The notes: generated by a model from the sequence alone, not told the origin. 64,000 nt of DNA from Acidobacterium sp. S8 (GCF_009765985.1 NZ_LMUM01000034.1:33498-97497); one strand, 5' to 3'; shown: positions 25,737 through 34,583, numbered from the stretch's first letter. A program made the numbers and translations.

Positions 25737-28169
25737 TTATTCGTTACGGAGGGCCTGCATCGGCTGAATCAGCGAAGCGCGGAAGGCGGGTACGATGCAG
25801 GCCGCGAGGGCCACGACGAGCAGCACAAAGCAGACGCTGAGGATGGTCCAGGGATCGAGCACGCTGTTCTCAATCCAGCTCGATAACAGGCTGCTGAGAG
25901 AGAAGCTGGCCACCAGGCCGATGACAAGTCCGGCCCCAACGCTGACTCCCGCCGTGCCCAGAACATTTTGCAGGATATGGCGCCGCCGTGCCCCCAGCGC
26001 CATGCGGATGCCGAACTCATGGATGCGCTGGGCGACGGAATAAGAGACGACGCTGTAGAGTCCGACGATGGCAAGAACCATGGCGAGCACGGAAAAGAGG
26101 CCGGAAAGCACGGCGATGAGGTGCTCGCGGGCCCATTCTGCCTGGTGCTCGACCCGTTCGGTCATGGAAATAACAGGATACGAGACCTGCTGACTGGGGT
26201 TGATGGCGGCGATCTGACGGCGGACAGCGGACTCGTAGGCGAGCGGATCGCCCCCGGTTCGCACCAGTATCTGCACGAAATCGATCATATAGAGCGAGTA
26301 AGGGACATAAATTTCGGGCTTCACTGCCTGGTCGAGGCCGTCATTGCGAGCGTCGGCAACCACTCCGATAATCGGCAGCCAGCTATCGCTTCCATGGACG
26401 GCAACGATGCCCGGAGGATGACCTTGTAAGCGCGGGATGCGGACAGAATGGCCGATCGGATCGCTGTTGGAGAAATAGCGGCGGACGAAGGTCTGGTTCA
26501 CCAGGGCAAAGGCTGCGCCGCGTTCCGTTTCGGCTGGATCCCACATGCGGCCGCGAAGCAGCGGAATGTGCAGTATGGAGAAGAACTGCGGATCGACAAA
26601 ATTTATATTTGTGATCTGCGGGCCGAGCGCGGGCTGTCCGAGAATCTCGATGGGGAAATCCCATTCACTGTTGGGCGGGGCGATGAGGGCGAGCGAGGCG
26701 GCAGAAACTCCGGGAGTCTGAGCCACCTTGTTGCGTAATTGCTGGAAGTAGCTGGCGCGGGCTTCCCAGGTGGTGTAGGTGTTCTGGTGGATGGGGATGC
26801 TGAAGTCGGCTACATGGTGCGGGTCAAAGCCCATCTCAGTGTGCAGTAACCGGCGGAAGCTCTGAATGGCTGAAGCCGAAACGGTGAGCAAAATCATGGC
26901 CATCGCGATCTGTCCGGCGATCAGAATCGAGTGCAGGCGGCGGCTGGCAACGTTTCCGGCAGCTTTCTGACTGTTTGCCTGCATGATCTCGCGTATTTCG
27001 GGATTGGCGAGCTGCAGCGCTGGAAAGAGGCCAAAGAGAACGCTGGTCAGGACAGCCAGGCCGATGCTGAATCCCAGAACAGGCACATGGACGGGGATGG
27101 CGAGTCCGCGGGGAAAGAGTTGCCACGGCAGCAGGTGAACGACAAAGGGCGTACTGCGATAGGTGGCGATGACGCCGAGCGCTGCCCCGGCAAAGCCGAT
27201 GATGAGCGATTCGGTAAGCAGCTGGCGCACGATTCTCCAGCCGCTGCCTCCTACGGCGGCGCGGACGGCAAACTCATGTTGCCGCGCAGTGCCGCGGGTC
27301 AGCAGGAGAATGCTGACGTTGACACAGCCAATGACCAGCAACAGTAATACACCGCCGAATAACAGCGTCAGGGCCTTGGCGAGAGGCCGGCGGAAGCGGT
27401 CGTTCACGCTTTGCAGATCAAGCTGGTAGCCTTCGAGCCAAAGGCTTGGCTGTTCATGGATCATTTGCGTGAAGACAGGATGGGCTTCTTCCAGCGCCCG
27501 TTTGCGTGAAACCCCCGGACTCAGCCGCATCACCGTCATGTAGCTGGACGGGTGCTGATTGGAAGTATCGAGTGGTACGTAGACATCCGCGTCCCACCAG
27601 GTGAAGCGGCGCGGCATGACGCCGAGAATGATGTAATTGCGATTGTTCAGTCGCAGGGGCTGGCCGACGATGGCCGGATTTCCATTGAAGCGGCGCAGCC
27701 AGTACTGATAGGTAAGGACTACGGTGGGCTGCGGCGCCTGGCCCTCCGGCGCATCCGAGGGCAGGAAGGTGCGGCCGAGGTAGGCAGGCACTCCAAAGAA
27801 CGGGAAGGCGTTGCCGGAGAGATAGACCACGTCGACATCCTGCGGGATATCGACGGTGGTATCCGCGAGGTATTGTTCGTCCATCTCCACGATGTCAGAG
27901 AACGCATGCATCTTGCGGAAAGTCGGAAGATAGGTGCGCGCGATATACGCAACCTGATCCGCTCCGGTTTTGGGCCGCGCATAGAACTGCACGATGCGGT
28001 CAGCATGCGGATAGGGCGATGGATTGATGAGGACGCTGTAGACGACGCTGAAGACCGAGACCGTGGCGGCGATGCCGAGCGCGAGCGAAAACACGGCTGT
28101 GATGGCAAAGCCGGGGTGCTTCCATAACTGCCGGAGAGCGAAGCGAACATCCTGCAGAACGATCGACAC
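25737..28169 (-). CDS. ADOP-type ABC permease 4 of 4 in tandem array (first transcribed)
   Basis: 810 residues. Helix 1 contains TAVFSLALGIAATVSVFSVV; after the first half VNVSILLLTRGTARQHEFAV; the FtsX half has HEFGIRMALGARRRHILQNV; the C-terminus is VPAFRASLIQPMQALRNE. It groups with permeases 1 and 2 rather than 3. The GTG start at 28169 has GAGG five bases upstream. It lacks the N-terminal helical prefix that the PadR-linked ADOP at 50.7-53.4 kb has. No regulator lies directly upstream. Confidence 0.92.
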   Translation of the reverse strand: MSIVLQDVRFALRQLWKHPGFAITAVFSLALGIAATVSVFSVVYSVLINPSPYPHADRIVQFYARPKTGADQVAYIARTYLPTFRKMHAFSDIVEMDEQYLADTTVDIPQDVDVVYLSGNAFPFFGVPAYLGRTFLPSDAPEGQAPQPTVVLTYQYWLRRFNGNPAIVGQPLRLNNRNYIILGVMPRRFTWWDADVYVPLDTSNQHPSSYMTVMRLSPGVSRKRALEEAHPVFTQMIHEQPSLWLEGYQLDLQSVNDRFRRPLAKALTLLFGGVLLLLVIGCVNVSILLLTRGTARQHEFAVRAAVGGSGWRIVRQLLTESLIIGFAGAALGVIATYRSTPFVVHLLPWQLFPRGLAIPVHVPVLGFSIGLAVLTSVLFGLFPALQLANPEIREIMQANSQKAAGNVASRRLHSILIAGQIAMAMILLTVSASAIQSFRRLLHTEMGFDPHHVADFSIPIHQNTYTTWEARASYFQQLRNKVAQTPGVSAASLALIAPPNSEWDFPIEILGQPALGPQITNINFVDPQFFSILHIPLLRGRMWDPAETERGAAFALVNQTFVRRYFSNSDPIGHSVRIPRLQGHPPGIVAVHGSDSWLPIIGVVADARNDGLDQAVKPEIYVPYSLYMIDFVQILVRTGGDPLAYESAVRRQIAAINPSQQVSYPVISMTERVEHQAEWAREHLIAVLSGLFSVLAMVLAIVGLYSVVSYSVAQRIHEFGIRMALGARRRHILQNVLGTAGVSVGAGLVIGLVASFSLSSLLSSWIENSVLDPWTILSVCFVLLVVALAACIVPAFRASLIQPMQALRNE

Positions 28170-28294
28170 GAAGCCTCAGCGTGAGATTGGACTTACTCGG
28201 AAAGACCAAATTCCTACTTTAAACGAGCCCTGCGAGAGACAGCATGGCACAGGCAGAGAAAACTGCAGCGTCGCAAATCAGGACAGCTACGGAA

Positions 28295-28480
28295 TCATCT
28301 AGCGTGATTTCCGGCGGTGATTTGATAGACGAGGAAGCTCATAACTCCGATCACGGCGATGGCAAAGGTCAAAAGAAATCCTCCAATGACCAGGTTTGCC
28401 GTTCGCCGCTGCTCGGGTTTTGGCCGCGTGATGCCAAATGTATCTATAAATAATTCGGTGAGGTACGCCAGCAGCTTCAT
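28295..28480 (-). CDS. Small single-pass membrane protein
   Basis: 61 residues. An amphipathic start (MKLLAYLTELFIDTFGITRP), a basic stretch PEQRRTAN, one membrane helix (LVIGGFLLTFAIAVIGVMSF) and a short tail. The ATG at 28480 has GGGGA a few bases upstream; a longer frame runs back into the neighbouring flavoprotein gene in another phase and is not credible. It lies between the flavoprotein gene and the ADOP array on the same strand. Function unknown; the charge pattern and helix support a real gene. Confidence 0.55.
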   Translation of the reverse strand: MKLLAYLTELFIDTFGITRPKPEQRRTANLVIGGFLLTFAIAVIGVMSFLVYQITAGNHAR

Positions 28481-28529
28481 CGTCCCCAAATCTTGCCGTT
28501 CCCAGCATATCGCCTGAGTGCAGTGCGAA

Positions 28530-29690
28530 TCAAAGTGCTCGCCCGGCAGCGGCCCCCGAAGCCCATGCCCATTGAAAGTTGAAGCCGCCGAGATGGCCGG
28601 TAACGTCCACACTTTCGCCGATGAAAAAGAGACCCAGAAAGCGCTTGCACTCCATTGTTTTGGCGGAAAGCTCATCGGTGTCGATGCCGCCGGCGGTGAC
28701 TTCGGCCTTCTCGTAGCCCTCAGTGCCTGCGGGAGTGATGGGGTAGTTGTGCAACTGATGCTCCAACTCTTCGATCGCTCGATTGGTCCACGATTTTGGT
28801 TCAGCCAGAGAGATGATGCGGTCGGCCAGACGCTGCGGCAGGGCTTCTCGAAGCAGTGAGGCGGCTCTTGCGGCGTCTCGTCCTGAGGGGCTGGCGAGGA
28901 GCGATGTGAATAGCTGTTTTTCCGGTGCGAGATCGAGAGTCAGAGTTTGCGGGGCGGTCCAGTACGAGGAGATTTGCAGGATTGCCGGACCGCTCAAACC
29001 GCGATGCGTGACGAGCATCTTTTCGCGGAAGCGCTGACGCCCGATGGTCGCGATGACTTCTGCCGAGAGGCCAGCGAGATCGCAGAGCTTTGTGCAGTCC
29101 TGAGGCGACAGCGTGAACGGAACCAGCGCGGGGCGGGTAGGAACGATTTTGATTCCGAACTGACGGGCGACGTCATAACCGAAGCCGGTGGCTCCCATCT
29201 TTGGGATGGAAAGGCCCCCGGTAGCAACGACCAGAGCAGGCGCGTGGAATTCGCCTTTACTTGCATGCAGGGTGAAATTTTCGCCTCGCTCGATGCGTTC
29301 GGTACGTGTTCCGAGAAAGATGCTGACGTTTGCATCCCTGCACTCGGCGAGCAGCATGTCGAGAATCTGGCGGGAGGACTGGTCGCAGAAGAGCTGACCG
29401 AGTGTCTTCTCGTGATACGCGATGCCGTGCTTGTGGACGAGCGCGAGGAAATCCTGCGGCGTGTAACGTGCGAGCGCTGACTTGGCAAAGTGCGGATTCG
29501 CGGATAGGAAATTTTCCGGACGACAGTGGATGTTGGTGAAGTTGCAGCGGCCGCCTCCGGAGATGAGGATCTTTTTCCCCGGTCGCTCAGCAAGCTCAAG
29601 CAGAGCGACGCGACGACCGCGCCTGCCTGCTTCGATAGCGCACATGAGTCCGGCTGCGCCAGCGCCGAGGATGATGGCATCGAATGTCAC
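28530..29690 (-). CDS. HI0933/BaiN-family FAD-dependent oxidoreductase
   Basis: 386-residue flavoprotein. The N-terminus binds FAD: AIILGAGAAGLMCAIEAGRR (GxGxxG), then the family signature ERPGKKILISGGGRCNFTN, and the C-terminal FAD motif LFFIGESVDVTGHLGGFNFQ. The family includes bile-acid dehydroxylation enzyme BaiN, but most members have no known substrate. GTG start at 29690; the RBS is weak. It follows a 65-codon reading frame by eight bases and may be co-transcribed with it. Confidence 0.9.
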   Translation of the reverse strand: MTFDAIILGAGAAGLMCAIEAGRRGRRVALLELAERPGKKILISGGGRCNFTNIHCRPENFLSANPHFAKSALARYTPQDFLALVHKHGIAYHEKTLGQLFCDQSSRQILDMLLAECRDANVSIFLGTRTERIERGENFTLHASKGEFHAPALVVATGGLSIPKMGATGFGYDVARQFGIKIVPTRPALVPFTLSPQDCTKLCDLAGLSAEVIATIGRQRFREKMLVTHRGLSGPAILQISSYWTAPQTLTLDLAPEKQLFTSLLASPSGRDAARAASLLREALPQRLADRIISLAEPKSWTNRAIEELEHQLHNYPITPAGTEGYEKAEVTAGGIDTDELSAKTMECKRFLGLFFIGESVDVTGHLGGFNFQWAWASGAAAGRAL

Positions 29691-29698
29691 GGGCGGAC

Positions 29699-29896
29699 CT
29701 ATTTCACCTCAATGACGGCGAGGCCGTGGGGCGGCAGCTGAAAATTAGCGGTCTTTTTTGTCGCGATCAGACCGTCCTGATAGCTGCCCGGGGCATGCGC
29801 GTCGATGGCGACGTGCTCGGGCGCAGATGGCGCCTGTATGCAGTAAGAGAGGCTCAGCAGAAAGCAGAGAAGCAGGCTCAGAGAAGAACGGCGCAT
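29699..29896 (-). CDS. Short secreted peptide or remnant of a longer secreted enzyme
   Basis: 65 residues. A signal-like N-terminus (MRRSSLSLLLCFLLSLSYC) is followed by only about 45 residues ending FQLPPHGLAVIEVK. That end resembles the closing beta-strand of C-terminal domains in many secreted glycosidases, so this could be an internally deleted gene whose signal peptide became joined to its own tail. Alternatively it is a genuine small secreted protein. No homologue recognised. Confidence 0.35.
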   Translation of the reverse strand: MRRSSLSLLLCFLLSLSYCIQAPSAPEHVAIDAHAPGSYQDGLIATKKTANFQLPPHGLAVIEVK

Positions 29897-29970
29897 GATG
29901 ACCTCGAAGAATCAAAGTATCGCGTAAGGCGGGGAATACAAACTGCCGGCTCGTCGGGATTCTGAAACTG

Positions 29971-30004
29971 CTGAGCGCAGCGAAATGAGATTCGCTGCGC
30001 TCAG
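29971..30004. terminator. Hairpin built from two facing REP-like half repeats
   Basis: CTGAGCGCAGCGAA, loop ATGAGA, TTCGCTGCGCTCAG: a perfect 14-bp stem just past the desaturase stop (30029). It uses the core of the dispersed repeat. It likely protects or ends the desaturase mRNA; there is no T-run. Confidence 0.6.
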
Positions 30005-30028
30005 AATTACGGGCTCTACGAGATGAAT

Positions 30029-30934
30029 TTAGCCGTGAAGTATGCGCGCCGTGCCGCCTTCGGGGCCTTGCACCTTGATCTTCTTTGCCAGGCCTAACCA
30101 GCCAAGGGCGCGGATGCACCAGTAGTTGAAGTCGATCTCGTACCAGGCCATGCCATGGCTGGCAGAAACCGGATGCGCGTGATGGTTGTTGTGCCATCCT
30201 TCGCCGCCGGAGAGCAGGGCCACCCACCACAGGTTGCGCGAGTCATCGCGAGTAGCGAAGCGCTTGGAGCCCCACATATGCGTTGCGGAATTGACCAGCC
30301 AGGTGACGTGCAGCCCGAGAGCTACGCGCAGGAAGACTCCCCACAGCAACCATGACCATCCGCCGACAGCGAAGAGGGCGATGCCAACGAGGGTGATGGG
30401 CAGCCAATGATACTTGCTGAGCCAGCGGTAAAAGCCCTGGCGTGCAAGGTCAGGCGCATAGCGGCCAAGCAGGACCGGGTCATCGTTATGCAGCGAACCG
30501 TAGAGAATCCAGCCGATGTGCGACCACCAGCCGCCATCGCGGGGGGAATGCGGGTCGCCCGGCTTGTCGGTGAGCTGATGATGCAGGCGATGGACGGCCA
30601 CCCAGTAAAGCGGGCCGCCCTGAAGGGACAGGGTGCCGCAGATGGCCATGAAATATTCCACCCATTTGGGGGTGGTGAACCCGCGATGGGTCAGCTGGCG
30701 GTGGTAGCTCATAGCGATACCCACGTTCTGCCCCAATACCCATAGCACCGACGTAACGAGCAGCGCCGACCAGCTGAAAAAGAAGAGGGCCGCAATGGCG
30801 CCGATGTGAAAAATAGCAATCCAGATCCCGAAGACCCAGTTGAACTTTTCGGAAGGCTTCTGCAGATAGAGTTCTGCGTCGGATTCGAGTGTGGCGGTAT
30901 CGGTTTGTGCTGCGTCTTCAATCAATACTGGCAT
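30029..30934 (-). CDS. Membrane fatty-acid (acyl-CoA/acyl-lipid) desaturase
   Basis: 301-residue di-iron enzyme that introduces a double bond into acyl chains, adjusting membrane fluidity. The three histidine boxes are present: HRQLTH (about 85), HRLHHQ (about 122) and HNNHHAH (about 255). Membrane helices lie at about 35-75 and 160-205. The layout matches the Delta-9 desaturase group. Electrons would come from a ferredoxin or cytochrome b5-like partner, none of which is seen nearby. A REP-like hairpin follows the gene. Confidence 0.92.
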   Translation of the reverse strand: MPVLIEDAAQTDTATLESDAELYLQKPSEKFNWVFGIWIAIFHIGAIAALFFFSWSALLVTSVLWVLGQNVGIAMSYHRQLTHRGFTTPKWVEYFMAICGTLSLQGGPLYWVAVHRLHHQLTDKPGDPHSPRDGGWWSHIGWILYGSLHNDDPVLLGRYAPDLARQGFYRWLSKYHWLPITLVGIALFAVGGWSWLLWGVFLRVALGLHVTWLVNSATHMWGSKRFATRDDSRNLWWVALLSGGEGWHNNHHAHPVSASHGMAWYEIDFNYWCIRALGWLGLAKKIKVQGPEGGTARILHG

Positions 30935-31087
30935 GGTTTTGTCTCAGGTATGACGATAGACCGTACAAGTCTCGTGATTTGTAAGACTTCAGTAATTTCT
31001 GAGTGAAAACGAGGCGGGAGCGCGTAAGTGCTGTCAATAGTGAGGATAGAGAGTGTGATACCTTGTCAGCCGAACAGGAGTTTGGCA

Positions 31088-31414
31088 ATGAAAACTGTCT
31101 TCGCGGCGCTTTTGCTTACTATTTTTTGCTGTTCCGGGTATGCGGAGAGCCCAGGCGCGTGGGAGGGATTTGTGACCGACACGCACTGCGGCACGAATTG
31201 CCAGCGTACCTCTTCGATGACTCCAGATCGCGCCTGTGTGCGACGCTGCGTGAAGCAGGGATCAAAGTATGGTCTCTGGATGGGGAATCATGTGTATCCA
31301 CTGGAGCCCCAGTCCAAAGCGTCGAAGTTTGCCGCGGAAAATGTTCGCGTGACCGGCCAGATGGCGAACGACACGATTCAGATTACTTCCATTACACCGA
31401 TCGAGAAGCATTAA
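31088..31414 (+). CDS. Small secreted protein with W-x-G-x-V-T-D-x-H-C-G motif
   Basis: 108 residues with a clear signal peptide (MKTVFAALLLTIFCCSGYA). The mature part opens WEGFVTDTHCGTNC, then ACVRRCVKQGSKYGLW, and ends in a small beta domain (NVRVTGQMANDTIQITSI). Paired cysteines suggest disulfides outside the cytoplasm. I recognise the pattern from small exported acidobacterial proteins of unknown role (possibly DUF5818). The ATG at 31088 has AGGAG seven bases upstream; an earlier in-frame start at 31028 lacks support and would bury the signal peptide. Confidence 0.75.
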   Translation: MKTVFAALLLTIFCCSGYAESPGAWEGFVTDTHCGTNCQRTSSMTPDRACVRRCVKQGSKYGLWMGNHVYPLEPQSKASKFAAENVRVTGQMANDTIQITSITPIEKH

Positions 31415-31430
31415 TAGACGAAGAGCAAGT

Positions 31431-31533
31431 CGTCATTCTGAGACGAAGGCGAAGAATCTCAAGCCAACTTGGCTTGAAATTCTTTCCCTCGACTTCGCTC
31501 AGGACAGGCCCTCCCTTCGGTCGTCAGAATGAC
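31431..31533. repeat. REP-like repeat pair between convergent genes
   Basis: Begins CGTCATTCTGAGACGAAGGC and ends, in reverse orientation, with TCGTCAGAATGAC. The inner part holds the palindromic AAGCCAACTTGGCTT. It fills the gap between two convergent genes, fitting a bidirectional transcript-end element. Confidence 0.65.
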
Positions 31534-31561
31534 TGCGGTTTTATGACTACAGAAGAATGTT

Positions 31562-32602
31562 CTAGCTGGAAACTTCACGGATTTCCGCAGTCATGCGTAT
31601 CGTTTCGGGCTTTGGCGGTGCTTCGTCCAGTCTGCCGAAGATCATCTTGCCGGACGCGGTCTGAAGCACGGAGGTCACGCTGATCTCGACCGAACGGCCG
31701 ATCATGCGACGGGCGTGATCGACGACGACCATGGTTCCGTCATCGAGATAGCCAACACCCTGGTTGTATTCCTTGCCTTCTTTGAGGATGGCGATGTTCA
31801 TCTTCTCGCCCGGTAATACGACCGGTTTGAGCGCGTTGGCTAAATCATTGATGTTCAGTACCGGCACATGATGCAGATGCGCGACTTTATTCAGGTTGAA
31901 GTCGTTGGTGACGATTTTTGCGTCGAGCTGCTTGGCCAGCTCAATGAGCTTGAGATCGACTTCGCGGATGTGAGCGAAATCTTCTTCGGTGATGTGTACG
32001 TTGAGCAGCGAATTCGCCTGCATGCGCTGCAGCACGTCGAGGCCGCGGCGTCCACGCTGGCGTTTCGAGCCGTCGGACGAATCTGCCACCATTTGCAACT
32101 CGCGCAGCACAAATTCGGGAATGACGAGCGTGCCGTCTAGGAAGCCGGTGTCGGCCATGTCGGCGATGCGTCCGTCGATGATGGCGCTGGTGTCGAGTAT
32201 TTTGACATTGCGCTTCACCTGACGCTCGCTGCTGAAGAGATCGCCCAGCGCCGAGAGGTTGAGCAGCTCACCTTTACTGGTGCCTACGACGAGGCCCACG
32301 TAAGACATGAGCAGCAGAACGAAGATCTGCACCATGCTGCGTGTACTGCCCGGCGGCAGGCTGTTGGCCAGCACCAGGCTGAAGAGGAAAGCTCCGAAGA
32401 TGCCAAGGATGCTGCCGATGACGGCGCCGATCAAGCGCTTCAGGCTCAGTGCGCGCACACGCTGTTCGAAGACGATGACCAGCGCAGCCCCGCCGGCTCC
32501 GGTAACAGCCGAGAGCCATGCAGGAAAGTTAAAGAGGCGAAAGAAATAACAGACGGCGGCAAAAACAAGAACAAAAAGAATGCGTATCAAAACGAGGTCC
32601 AT
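31562..32602 (-). CDS. PIN-TRAM domain membrane protein (YacL-like)
   Basis: 346 residues. Four hydrophobic segments lie in the first about 110 residues, then a PIN nuclease-fold domain with [31 protein letters not shown] and [15 protein letters not shown] (the acidic residues that bind metal), and a C-terminal TRAM RNA-binding domain (about 270-345; [17 protein letters not shown]). The architecture matches Bacillus YacL. PIN domains cut RNA; the TRAM domain suggests a structured RNA target. Whether it is active in vivo is unknown. It converges with the small secreted protein gene across a REP-like element. Confidence 0.9.
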   Translation of the reverse strand: MDLVLIRILFVLVFAAVCYFFRLFNFPAWLSAVTGAGGAALVIVFEQRVRALSLKRLIGAVIGSILGIFGAFLFSLVLANSLPPGSTRSMVQIFVLLLMSYVGLVVGTSKGELLNLSALGDLFSSERQVKRNVKILDTSAIIDGRIADMADTGFLDGTLVIPEFVLRELQMVADSSDGSKRQRGRRGLDVLQRMQANSLLNVHITEEDFAHIREVDLKLIELAKQLDAKIVTNDFNLNKVAHLHHVPVLNINDLANALKPVVLPGEKMNIAILKEGKEYNQGVGYLDDGTMVVVDHARRMIGRSVEISVTSVLQTASGKMIFGRLDEAPPKPETIRMTAEIREVSS

Positions 32603-32777
32603 AAAGAAGCGGAGCCTCCATGAAAAAACGATCTGTCAGGCGGGGTTTTGGATATGAAAAAAAGAAGCTCTGCCTGGCATCACGGGAGTATACGCACGGC
32701 AGTGCCCGTCGGGCAAAGACTGATTTGCTCCAGATGAAATCGCTTATCGTGTCTCTGGAAAGACCGTAAAAAGAAAA

Positions 32778-32855
32778 CGTCATTCTGAGCCGAAGGCGAA
32801 GAATCTCAACCAGATTGATTTGAGACTCTTCGCCACTTCGTGTCTCAGAATGACG
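32778..32855. repeat. Long hairpin made of two facing REP-like repeats
   Basis: 78 bases; the left half starts CGTCATTCTGAGCCGAAGGC, the right half ends CGTGTCTCAGAATGACG. The inner arms AATCTCAA / TTTGAGACT also pair. It lies between moeZ and the PIN-TRAM gene and just past the end of the cysM-mec-cysO-moeZ operon. Confidence 0.75.
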
Positions 32856-32879
32856 GTGATTTATGACGAGAGAAACGAC

Positions 32880-34061
32880 CTAGTATTTCGGAAGTTTCGG
32901 ATCGACGTCGGTGGCCCAGCCGGTGATTCCGCCTGCGAGATTGGCTACATTCTTGAAGCCGCTCTTCTGCAGGAACTCGGCAGCGCGCTGGCTGCGTCCG
33001 CCGGTCTTGCAGTGGATGACGATCTCGCGATTGGGATCGAGCTCATTGAGGCGGTTGGGCAGATCGCCGAGCGGAATGAGAGGCGCGCCGATATTCACGA
33101 TCTGGTATTCGTGCGGCTCACGCACGTCGAGGACGAAGACATCTTCGCCGGCATCGAGGCGGCGCTTCAATTCAACAGGCGTAATTTGCGGAATTCCATT
33201 TTGCATAGCTGCTGGCTTCTCTTCGGGGAAGATACCACAGAACTGCTGGTAGTCGATCAATTTGGTGACCGTGGGATGCGTGCCGCATACCGGGCAGTCA
33301 GGATTCTTGCGCAGCTTCAGCTCGCGGAACTTCATGTTCAGTGAATCGACGAGCAACAGGCGTCCGACGAGCGAATCGCCCTTGCCAAGAATCAGCTTGA
33401 TGACCTCGGTCGCCTGCACGACGCCCAGAAGGCCGGGCAAGATTCCGAGTACGCCGCCTTCAGCGCAGGAGGGAACGAGTCCGGGCGGTGGCGGCTCAGG
33501 GTAGAGGCAGCGATAGCAGGGGCCGTCTTCGGTGGCGAAGACGCTGGCCTGACCTTCGAAGCGGAAGATCGAAGCATAGGCATTGGGCTTGTTGCCGCTG
33601 AGCACGCAGGCGTCGTTGACGAGATAGCGCGTGGGGAAGTTGTCGGTGCCGTCGGCGACGATGTCATAGTCCTTGATGATCTCAAGCGCGTTGGCGCTGG
33701 TGAGCATCGTCTCGTGCTTCACGATATTGACATACGGATTCAAAGCCTTCAGCTTTTCTGCGGCAGAGTCGATCTTGGGGCGGCCCACATCATTGGTACT
33801 GTGGATGATCTGGCGCTGCAGGTTGCTCTCGTCCACCACGTCGAAGTCGACGAGGCCGAGTGTGCCGATTCCCGCTGCGGCCAGATAATAGGTGAGCGGC
33901 GCGCCAAGGCCGCCGGTGCCGACGCAAAGAACCTTTGCGGCTTTGAGCTTCTGCTGGCCTTCGAGGCCAACTTCGGGCAGGATCAGGTGCCGTGAGTAGC
34001 GGGCGATTTCGGCGTTATCAAGTTGTGGCAGGGCCGCGGTTTCTTCAGTAAGAGCTGGCAT
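32880..34061 (-). CDS. moeZ: MoeZ: E1-like adenylyltransferase with rhodanese domain
   Basis: 393 residues. The ThiF/MoeB domain (about 15-250) has the ATP loop CVGTGGLGAPLTYYLAAAG, VDFDVVDESNLQRQIIHS and GTDNFPTRYLVND, with zinc pairs CYRC and CPVC. A C-terminal rhodanese domain (about 285-390) has the active Cys loop VIHCKTGGRSQRA. The pair adenylates the C-terminal glycine of a ubiquitin-like carrier and replaces AMP with sulfur. It is the last gene of the cysM-mec-cysO-moeZ operon, so CysO is its likely substrate; MoaD may be another. GGAGA precedes the ATG. Confidence 0.93.
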   Translation of the reverse strand: MPALTEETAALPQLDNAEIARYSRHLILPEVGLEGQQKLKAAKVLCVGTGGLGAPLTYYLAAAGIGTLGLVDFDVVDESNLQRQIIHSTNDVGRPKIDSAAEKLKALNPYVNIVKHETMLTSANALEIIKDYDIVADGTDNFPTRYLVNDACVLSGNKPNAYASIFRFEGQASVFATEDGPCYRCLYPEPPPPGLVPSCAEGGVLGILPGLLGVVQATEVIKLILGKGDSLVGRLLLVDSLNMKFRELKLRKNPDCPVCGTHPTVTKLIDYQQFCGIFPEEKPAAMQNGIPQITPVELKRRLDAGEDVFVLDVREPHEYQIVNIGAPLIPLGDLPNRLNELDPNREIVIHCKTGGRSQRAAEFLQKSGFKNVANLAGGITGWATDVDPKLPKY

Positions 34062-34079
34062 CTAAATTCTCCAAAATTC

Positions 34080-34106
34080 TGTCATCCTGAGCGGAGCGAA
34101 CGATCT
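34080..34106. repeat. Degenerate REP-like repeat copy
   Basis: TGTCATCCTGAGCGGAGCGA and following bases, a variant of the CGTCATTCTGAGCGCAGCGA family, between cysO and moeZ. Confidence 0.5.
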
Positions 34107-34126
34107 GTTTTTTTGCATCAGGCCCG

Positions 34127-34185
34127 GGCCTAAAGGCCCTCGTTTACCCTGCTATTCACCGGGCTAAAGCCCGGTGCTTCTACCC
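34127..34185. repeat. Dispersed palindromic repeat, 'CGGGCTAAAGCCCG' type (copy 2)
   Basis: Contains GGGCCTAAAGGCCC and, at 34159-34174, the perfect palindrome CCGGGCTAAAGCCCGG, followed by TGCTTCTACCC. It matches copy 1 at 10711-10771 in order and spacing. It sits between cysO and moeZ and may set different transcript levels for the two genes. Confidence 0.65.
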
Positions 34186-34220
34186 TTAAATTGGCGCCAA
34201 AGGCGCGTATGCCTCGACGG

Positions 34221-34499
34221 CTAGTCCCACCCGCCGGCAATGGACGGAATGATCGAGAGCGAATCTGCCTCGGTTACCGTGGTAGCTTCTTTTTCGGGAA
34301 GGTAGCGCACGTCTTCGTCGTTCAGGTAGACGTTCACAAACGCGCGCAGCTTGCCTTCGTCGGAGTAAAGATGCTTCTTCAGATCAGGATGTTGGACTGT
34401 CAATGCATCCAGGGCCTGACCCACAGTTTGAGCATTCACTTGCACGGCGTCCTGCTTATCGACATAAGCGCGCAACGGAGTAGGGATGAAAATCTTCAT
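34221..34499 (-). CDS. cysO: Ubiquitin-like sulfur carrier CysO with masked C-terminus (GGWD)
   Basis: 92-residue beta-grasp protein: MKIFIPTPLRAYVDKQDAVQ at the start, LYLNDEDVRYL-type turn (FVNVYLNDEDVRYL) and the terminal LSIIPSIAGGWD. After activation by MoeZ the Gly-Gly end would carry a thiocarboxylate that donates sulfur to CysM. Unlike Mycobacterium CysO, two residues (Trp-Asp) follow the diglycine, so a peptidase must remove them first; the JAMM protein encoded just upstream is the obvious candidate. The gene lies between mec and moeZ. AAAGGA lies eight bases before the ATG. A MoaD-like role cannot be excluded, but the neighbours favour cysteine synthesis. Confidence 0.88.
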   Translation of the reverse strand: MKIFIPTPLRAYVDKQDAVQVNAQTVGQALDALTVQHPDLKKHLYSDEGKLRAFVNVYLNDEDVRYLPEKEATTVTEADSLSIIPSIAGGWD

Positions 34500-34583
34500 G
34501 GCAGAAATCCTTTCGCAATACGATTCGATGGTTCGGGGATAGTCAGGCTCAGGCCCGTCTATGAATGACTGGCAAACCGGCGG

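Noticed and set aside
18158..28169. ADOP permeases as complete MacAB-TolC drug pumps
   Set aside because: There is no ATP-binding domain in the proteins and no MacA or TolC gene nearby.
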